DNA of 10,359 bases from Tannerella sp. (GTDB taxonomy: Bacteria; Bacteroidota; Bacteroidia; Bacteroidales; Tannerellaceae), in assembly GCA_031269635.1 (NCBI GenBank), contig JAISYY010000315.1, positions 1-10,359 of the forward strand, written 5' to 3'. The first letter of the stretch is position 1; each line of letters opens with the position of its first letter. Position numbers and translations under genes: made by a program. The notes below the pieces were generated by a model. It made no database searches and had not been told where the DNA came from. It was given only the letters and a program-made list of their open reading frames with translations. Below are positions 5,552-10,359 of this stretch, piece by piece.

Positions 5552-8164
5552 ATGGCAAAAGAAATGGATACACCTTTAATGAAACAATATTTCGATGTAA
5601 AATCGAAGCATCCTGACGCTATATTGTTATTCCGTGTAGGTGATTTTTATGAAATGTACGGAGATGATGCGGTAACAGGCGCGGGAATTTTGGGTATCGT
5701 ACAGACCAAGCGTTCCAGCACTTCTTCTACGGCTGTGGCTATGGCCGGTTTTCCCTATCATGCGCTTGATAACTATCTCCCTAAATTAGTTCGTGCAGGC
5801 AAAAGAGTTGCGATCTGCGATCAGCTCGAAGACCCCAAAATGGCTAAAAAACTTGTTAAAAGAGGAGTTACCGAACTGGTGACGCCGGGTATTTCGATTG
5901 ACGATAATATATTGAATCATAAGGAGAACAATTTCCTTGCTGCCGTACATATCGGAAAGACTGTTTGTGGAATAGCGTTTCTTGATATTTCCACCGGTGA
6001 ATTTCTTACGGCGGAAGGACTACCGGCTTATATTGATAAATTGCTTAGTAATTTTGCTCCGAAAGAGATTCTTGTTGAACGCAATCAGCGTGCGCAGTTT
6101 GAAGAAATGTTTGATACACGTTCCCTTTTGTATTCGCTTGATGACTGGATTTTCATCGAAGATACGGCGCGTGCGCGTTTGCTTAAACAGTTTGAAACGA
6201 AGACGTTAAAAGGTTTTGGCGTAAACAGTTTGCAATACGGAATCATCGCCGCAGGTGCAATCCTCTATTATCTTGACATAACGCAACATACGAATATTGC
6301 GCATATTACTTCGCTTTTGCACATCGAGGAAGATACGTATGTGCGGCTGGATAAATTTACGGTACATAACCTGGAATTGCTTCGTGCAATGAATCCCGGA
6401 GGCGTTTCCCTGCTGGATGTTATTGATAAAACGATTTCTCCTATGGGAGGAAGGTTGCTTAAACGCTGGATTGTTTTTCCGTTGAAAAAATTAAAAACAA
6501 TCAAGGAACGTCAACAGGTTGTCACCTTCTTCTTGAATAATTCCGATAAAGCCGATTCACTGGGAATATTGCTGTCCATGATTGGCGATATGGAGCGTAT
6601 TATTTCAAAAGTATCGGTTGGACGTGTTACGCCTCGCGAGATCGTTCAGTTGAAGATTGCGTTGAAAACGATCGTTCCGATAAAAAAAATGTGTAAGGAA
6701 AGCGGGAACGGTTCATTGATAAGTTTTTCGACAAAATTAAATCCGTGTGTTGATATTTGCAACCGCATTGAAAAGTCAATAACTCAAAATCCTCCGGCTT
6801 TGGTTAGTAAAGGCGGCGTGATTGCTTCCGGCGTAAGCGAGGAACTTGACGAATTGCGGCAATTGACTCATTCGGGAAAAGATTATTTACTGAAGTTGCA
6901 GCAGCGTGAAATTGAACGTACCGGTATTTCGAGTCTTAAAATTGCATTTAATAACATTTTCGGTTACTATATCGAAGTTCGTAATACATATAAAGACAAA
7001 GTGCCGGCTGATTGGATACGCAAACAGACGCTTGTTAGTGCGGAACGCTATATTACGGAAGAATTGAAGGAATATGAAGAAAAAATACTTGGCGCCGAGG
7101 AGAAAATCCTTTCTTTGGAACAACGCCTGTATAACGAACTGATACTTGCCGTTTCCGAATATATAGAGTCGATACAAAATAATGCGAACAAGATCGCCTA
7201 TATTGACTGTTTGCTCTCTTTTGCCCGTTGTGCAAAAGCGAATCATTATGTATGTCCGGTTGTTAATGATTCCGAAGCGGTTGACATCAAGGCCGGGCGG
7301 CATCCGGTGATAGAAAAACAACTGCCGGCGGATTCTCCCTATATCGCAAATGATGTGTACCTTGATCAGAAAAAGCAGCAGATCGTAATTATTACAGGCC
7401 CTAATATGGCCGGTAAGTCCGCACTGTTGCGCCAGACGGCTTTAATCATATTGATGGCGCAAATCGGCAGTTTTGTGCCTGCCGATAGCGCTTCGATAGG
7501 TTATGTCGATAAAATCTTTACGCGCGTTGGCGCTTCGGATAATATTTCGCTCGGCGAATCGACCTTTATGGTTGAGATGACGGAAGCGGCGGAGATACTC
7601 AATAACCTTTCTTCCCGGAGCCTTATTTTGTTTGACGAACTTGGGCGCGGTACAAGCACGTATGACGGCATTTCTATTGCGTGGGCTATCGTTGAGTTTA
7701 TACACGAACACCCGGTTAATCATGCAAAAACGCTTTTTGCTACCCATTATCATGAGCTGAATGAAATGACACATTCTTTTAAGCGTATAAAAAATTATAA
7801 CATTTCCGTAAAGGAAATTGACAATAAAGTCATTTTTATGCGCAAGCTTGTTCCCGGCGGGAGTGAGCACAGTTTCGGAATACATGTGGCTAAAATGGCG
7901 GGAATGCCGAAAAGCATTGTTAAACGTGCCGATGAAATTTTGAAGCAACTTGAAACGGATAGCCGTCAGCAGGAGTTGAAACATAAACCGATGAAAAAAC
8001 TTGCTTCGGCGGCCGAAGGCTATCAGTTGAGTTTTTTCCAGCTGGATGATCCTGTTTTAAGTCAGGTTCGCGACGAAATTGTAAATATTGATATAAATAA
8101 CCTGACTCCCATGCAGGCGCTTAGCAAACTTAATGATATTAAGAAGATTATTACCGGAAGGTAA
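5552..8164 (+). CDS. mutS: DNA mismatch repair protein MutS
   Basis: An 870-residue protein of normal MutS length that recognises mispairs and small loops and, with ATP, recruits MutL. The N-terminal mismatch-reading domain has GDFYEMY with Phe32 and Glu34 in the F-x-E positions. The connector, lever and clamp domains follow (about 125-560). The ATPase domain has Walker A GPNMAGKS (616-623), the STFMVEMTE signature region, Walker B LFDELGRGTS with Asp695-Glu696, and FATHYHEL. Near the C terminus QLSFF (825-829) is a likely sliding-clamp binding motif. The end (NLTPMQALSKLNDIKKII) matches the MutS1 terminal dimerisation helices. This is canonical MutS1, not the MutS2 type. It is first in a probable unit with the SpmA/SpmB fusion and ybeY. 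No mutL is in the window. Confidence 0.99.
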   Translation: MAKEMDTPLMKQYFDVKSKHPDAILLFRVGDFYEMYGDDAVTGAGILGIVQTKRSSTSSTAVAMAGFPYHALDNYLPKLVRAGKRVAICDQLEDPKMAKKLVKRGVTELVTPGISIDDNILNHKENNFLAAVHIGKTVCGIAFLDISTGEFLTAEGLPAYIDKLLSNFAPKEILVERNQRAQFEEMFDTRSLLYSLDDWIFIEDTARARLLKQFETKTLKGFGVNSLQYGIIAAGAILYYLDITQHTNIAHITSLLHIEEDTYVRLDKFTVHNLELLRAMNPGGVSLLDVIDKTISPMGGRLLKRWIVFPLKKLKTIKERQQVVTFFLNNSDKADSLGILLSMIGDMERIISKVSVGRVTPREIVQLKIALKTIVPIKKMCKESGNGSLISFSTKLNPCVDICNRIEKSITQNPPALVSKGGVIASGVSEELDELRQLTHSGKDYLLKLQQREIERTGISSLKIAFNNIFGYYIEVRNTYKDKVPADWIRKQTLVSAERYITEELKEYEEKILGAEEKILSLEQRLYNELILAVSEYIESIQNNANKIAYIDCLLSFARCAKANHYVCPVVNDSEAVDIKAGRHPVIEKQLPADSPYIANDVYLDQKKQQIVIITGPNMAGKSALLRQTALIILMAQIGSFVPADSASIGYVDKIFTRVGASDNISLGESTFMVEMTEAAEILNNLSSRSLILFDELGRGTSTYDGISIAWAIVEFIHEHPVNHAKTLFATHYHELNEMTHSFKRIKNYNISVKEIDNKVIFMRKLVPGGSEHSFGIHVAKMAGMPKSIVKRADEILKQLETDSRQQELKHKPMKKLASAAEGYQLSFFQLDDPVLSQVRDEIVNIDINNLTPMQALSKLNDIKKIITGR

Positions 8165-8210
8165 AATCTGTTTTCGCTAAAAGCCCGGGACTTATCGTGT
8201 GAATGTGCGT

Positions 8211-9449
8211 ATGGTTTTAAATTATATTTGGATTGGTTTTATTTTAATTGCTTTTGCAGTCGCTTTGTGCAGACTGTTTTTTGCAAGCGATACGGAAGTT
8301 TTCAATCAGATTATTTCTTCTACTTTTGATTCTGCGAAAATGGGCTTTGAGGTTTCATTGGGTCTTACCGGTATCCTGTCCCTTTGGCTTGGTCTGATGA
8401 AGATTGCTGAAAAATCAGGTTTGATAAACTCGTTCGCCCGTTTTGCGTCTCCGGTTTTCGGCAAACTTTTCCCCGGTATTCCTAAAGATCATCCGGCCGC
8501 AGGCACGATCTTTATGAATTTTTCGGCAAATATGCTGGGACTTGACAATGCCGCTACCCCTATCGGGCTAAAAGCGATGCAACAGCTTCAGGATATTAAT
8601 AATACGAAGGATACGGCGACTAACGCGATGATTATGTTTTTAAATATCAACGCATCCGGTCTGACGATCATTCCCATTACGATCATGATGTATCGCGCCC
8701 AGTTCGGAGCGGCGAATCCTTCCGACGTTTTTCTCCCGATTTTGTTGGCTACGTTCTTTTCAACGTTAGTTGCTATTATTGCCGTTTGCCTTGTTCAGAA
8801 AATAAATTTATTTCAGAAAAGTTTAATTTTCTTTTTCGGCTTTCTGTTTCTTTTCATCGGAAGTCTTATGTGGTTATTTTATGTACTTCCTCCCGAAAAA
8901 GTTTCTCTTTATTCGTCTTTGATTGCAAATTTACTTCTTTTCTCAATTATTTGCGGATTTTTACTCGTCGGAATCCGTAAAAAACTCAACATTTACGACA
9001 CATTCATTTTAGGGGCAAAAGAAGGCTTTCTGACGGCAGTAAAAATAATTCCATACTTGGTTGCCATACTCGTTGCGATCGGCGTTTTTAGAGCCTCTGG
9101 CGCGTTGGATTTTTTGATTGACGGAATACGCTGGCTTGTAGTATATTGTGGATTGGACGCATCCTTTGTTGAAGCTTTACCTACCATTTTTATGAAACCG
9201 TTAAGCGGAAGCGGTGCGAGAGGCATGATGCTTGATGCAATGAAAACGTATGGCGCCGATTCTTTTGTCGGTCGTTTGTCTTGCGTTGCTCAAGGTTCGA
9301 CGGATACGATTTTTTATGTCGTAGCCGTTTATTACGGTTGTATCGGTATCCGCAATACACGTCATACGATTCCCTGTGCGCTGATTGCCGATCTGGGAGG
9401 CGCGATTGCCGCTATTATTATTTCATATATTTTCTTTCCCGTAACATGA
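8211..9449 (+). CDS. SpmA–SpmB fusion, nucleoside-recognition (Gate) domain membrane protein
   Basis: A 412-residue polytopic membrane protein joining two homologous Gate domains that are separate SpmA and SpmB proteins in Firmicutes. The SpmA-like half includes NMLGLDNAATPIGLKAMQ (108-125) and INASGLTIIPI. Hydrophobic segments at about 172-196 and 203-258 lead into the SpmB-like half, with FILGAKEGFLTAVKIIPYLVA (from 265) and KPLSGSGARG (329-338). In Bacillus these affect spore core dehydration. In Bacteroidetes, which do not form spores, the fused form is common and its substrate is unknown; transport of a small molecule is a family-level guess. ATG at 8211 is preferred over the in-frame GTG at 8199, because it starts MVLNYIW directly before the first membrane helix. 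It lies 46 bases after mutS and 13 before ybeY. Confidence 0.88.
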   Translation: MVLNYIWIGFILIAFAVALCRLFFASDTEVFNQIISSTFDSAKMGFEVSLGLTGILSLWLGLMKIAEKSGLINSFARFASPVFGKLFPGIPKDHPAAGTIFMNFSANMLGLDNAATPIGLKAMQQLQDINNTKDTATNAMIMFLNINASGLTIIPITIMMYRAQFGAANPSDVFLPILLATFFSTLVAIIAVCLVQKINLFQKSLIFFFGFLFLFIGSLMWLFYVLPPEKVSLYSSLIANLLLFSIICGFLLVGIRKKLNIYDTFILGAKEGFLTAVKIIPYLVAILVAIGVFRASGALDFLIDGIRWLVVYCGLDASFVEALPTIFMKPLSGSGARGMMLDAMKTYGADSFVGRLSCVAQGSTDTIFYVVAVYYGCIGIRNTRHTIPCALIADLGGAIAAIIISYIFFPVT

Positions 9450-9462
9450 ATTTACCCATTAT

Positions 9463-9897
9463 ATGATTATATATACTTCGGATGATATTAAAATGCCTTG
9501 CTTCCCGAAAAGAAAAATCTCTCTTTGGATTAAACGTATTGCCGAAAAACAGGCAAAAAGGGTAGGGGAGGTTTCTTATATTTTTTGCTCGGACCGTAAA
9601 ATTTTGGAAATTAACAAGTCATATTTGAATCATGATTATTATACGGATATAATTACGTTTGATTATACCGCTGATACGCTTATTTCCGGCGACATATTTA
9701 TAAGTGTGGATACGGTTCGTTCCAATGCCGTAAACTATGGCGTCGTTTTTGAAAATGAGCTTTTCCGTGTCATTATTCACGGTATTCTGCATTTGTGCGG
9801 TATAGACGATAAAGCGCCCGGTGCGCGTGTTGTTATGGAGAAATATGAAGATGAAGCGTTGCAAATCTTGAAAGAGATAGGCATTGTTTTACAGTAG
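9463..9897 (+). CDS. ybeY: endoribonuclease YbeY (rRNA maturation factor)
   Basis: A 144-residue member of the UPF0054/YbeY family, a metal-dependent endoribonuclease acting in 16S rRNA 3' maturation and 70S quality control. Diagnostic stretches are DIITFDY (62-68), SGDIFIS (75-81) and the metal site IIHGILHLCGIDD (104-116). His106 and His110 are present, but the position of the third ligand in the usual H-x3-H-x5-H motif is Asp116. I recall Bacteroidetes YbeY proteins having a GxxDK sequence here, so this is probably a lineage variant and not inactivation. Length is normal for the family. The start ATG lies 13 bases after the SpmA/SpmB gene, so co-transcription is likely. No terminator is evident after the stop; repeat DNA begins about 57 bases later. 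Confidence 0.93.
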   Translation: MIIYTSDDIKMPCFPKRKISLWIKRIAEKQAKRVGEVSYIFCSDRKILEINKSYLNHDYYTDIITFDYTADTLISGDIFISVDTVRSNAVNYGVVFENELFRVIIHGILHLCGIDDKAPGARVVMEKYEDEALQILKEIGIVLQ

Positions 9898-10203
9898 TCC
9901 GGTTGCTTCGGTCTTCGCCCTTATATGGAAAATCAGACTATTGAGACAACTTCATTTCCGACCGCCGTCCACATCCCATCGACATTGTCAAAACCTTCCC
10001 GACAGCCGTTCGCATCCCGTCGACATTGTCATAACTTTCCCGACAGCCGTCCGCGTCTCATCGACATTGTCAAAACCTTCCCGACAGCCGTCCGCATCTC
10101 ATCGACATTGTCATAACTTCGACGAGGGCACATCATTGCGACCCGAAGGGTGAAGTACGCTGTTAGGATACAAATTCACTGTTTTCCGGCGCCGGCTTGA
10201 TTT
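9898..10203. other. intergenic region holding a tandem repeat array
   Basis: About 306 bases without a supported gene, between ybeY and a convergent phosphodiesterase gene. The first 57 bases are unremarkable. The array of 41-bp repeats occupies 9955-10118. After it comes a short hairpin candidate, ACCC-GAA-GGGT at 10141-10151, and a perfect 10-bp palindrome CCGGCGCCGG at 10186-10195. Neither is followed by a convincing T tract on the proper strand. Open frames through the repeats are treated as chance. Confidence 0.7.
9955..10118. repeat. four tandem 41-bp repeats in alternating dimers
   Basis: Units lie at 9955-9995, 9996-10036, 10037-10077 and 10078-10118, each exactly 41 bp. The shared skeleton is TTCCCGACAGCCGTCCGC, a short variable part, then ATCGACATTGTC and a 7-base end. 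Units 1 and 3 end AAAACC, while units 2 and 4 end ATAACT, giving a higher-order 82-bp period. Each unit contains GACATTGTC, an inverted repeat of GACA around a central T. GC content (about 56% in unit 3) is clearly above the surrounding DNA. As 41 is not a multiple of 3, the same repeat would be read in changing frames, which argues against coding. Function is unknown. Confidence 0.93.
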
Positions 10204-10359
10204 TTATTTGCATGAATCTTTCCGCTGCTTGATTACTTCGAGCAAAATATCGGCGCGGTCTGATCCGATATTGTCAAGTTTCCAATCAAGCAGGGTGTTC
10301 ATTAACGAAACATCATTAATTGTCCACGCCCAAACGTAAAAGCCTTTTTCGTGCAAAAG
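10204..10359 (-). CDS. glycerophosphodiester phosphodiesterase, C-terminal end (partial)
   Basis: Reading the minus strand from the window edge gives 51 residues and a TAA stop at 10206-10204; the start lies beyond position 10359. The peptide runs LLHEKGFYVWAWTINDVSLM, continues NTLLDWKLDNIGSDRADILL, and ends EVIKQRKDSCK. The VWAWTIND block, a residue pattern like LLxxxxDxIxSDR, and ADILLEV match the C-terminal beta-alpha units of GDPD family TIM barrels, which hydrolyse glycerophosphodiesters to glycerol-3-phosphate and an alcohol. The catalytic histidines and metal acids are in the missing part, so activity cannot be judged. It is convergent with ybeY across the repeat array. Confidence 0.8.
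   Translation of the reverse strand, partial: LLHEKGFYVWAWTINDVSLMNTLLDWKLDNIGSDRADILLEVIKQRKDSCK

Noticed and set aside
5517..5552. An 11-codon leader ORF whose TAA overlaps the mutS ATG (TAATG)
   Set aside because: Its ATG lies at or just before the transcription start predicted from the -7 element at 5508-5515, so it is probably not in the mRNA.
6887..7984. Long minus-strand open frames inside mutS
   Set aside because: They are antisense to a fully conserved mutS reading frame, have no recognisable domains, and lack promoter signals.
8199..8210. GTG start extending the SpmA/SpmB fusion by four residues
   Set aside because: The ATG at 8211 gives the N terminus expected for the family, directly before the first membrane helix.
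9955..10118. CRISPR array
   Set aside because: The units are directly adjacent with no unique spacers between them, and no cas genes are present.
9884..10153. Open frames of 89 and 63 residues through the 41-bp repeats
   Set aside because: The repeat length is not divisible by three, so the frame differs in each unit; the longer frame needs a TTG start inside ybeY; the peptides have low complexity and no recognisable domain.
10186..10195. CCGGCGCCGG palindrome as a terminator between convergent genes
   Set aside because: A usable loop leaves only about 3 bp of stem, and no T tract directly follows on either strand.

Overview
The window looks like chromosomal DNA from a member of the Bacteroidetes, probably order Bacteroidales. 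Several things point there. There are promoters of the TTTG/TTG–19/20 bp–TAnnTTTG type, with no clear Shine-Dalgarno sequences. There is an ECF sigma factor operon carrying a DUF4252 protein and a small one-TM anti-sigma-like protein. There is a SpmA–SpmB fusion in a non-sporulating context. MutS, LolD, YbeY and the sirtuin all resemble Bacteroidales versions. Base composition is moderately AT-rich. Species was not determined.

Layout. (1) 50–1542, minus strand: a compact three-gene operon (DUF4252 protein, ECF sigma factor, anti-sigma-like membrane protein), preceded by a candidate ECF-type promoter at 1603–1629 that could be self-activated. (2) 1638–2330, minus strand: a class III sirtuin deacylase lacking the usual zinc cysteines. 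(3) 2331–2474: a divergent promoter region with an A11 tract midway between two -7 elements. (4) 2475–3791, plus strand: two FKBP prolyl isomerases, the first cytosolic and the second a lipoprotein, closed by a strong terminator at 3815–3846. (5) 3873–4598: a LolD-type ABC ATPase with a 22-residue in-frame insertion. (6) 4667–5464: a membrane-anchored helix-hairpin-helix protein with its own promoter. (7) 5552–9897: mutS with a near-consensus promoter, then the SpmA/SpmB fusion and ybeY, closely spaced and probably co-transcribed. (8) 9898–10203: non-coding DNA with four 41-bp tandem repeats arranged as two alternating dimers. (9) 10204–10359, minus strand: the 3' end of a glycerophosphodiester phosphodiesterase gene that runs off the window.

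Most genes are core housekeeping functions: mismatch repair, rRNA processing, protein folding, lipoprotein transport and deacylation. The sigma operon is the one clear regulatory module: a periplasmic or envelope DUF4252 protein and a membrane anti-sigma-like protein could sense envelope state and release the sigma factor. I see no mobile element, CRISPR array, defence system, tRNA or rRNA. I do not see a convincing new multi-gene system. The items most worth a second look are the 41-bp repeat array, the LolD insertion and the candidate ECF autoregulatory promoter.
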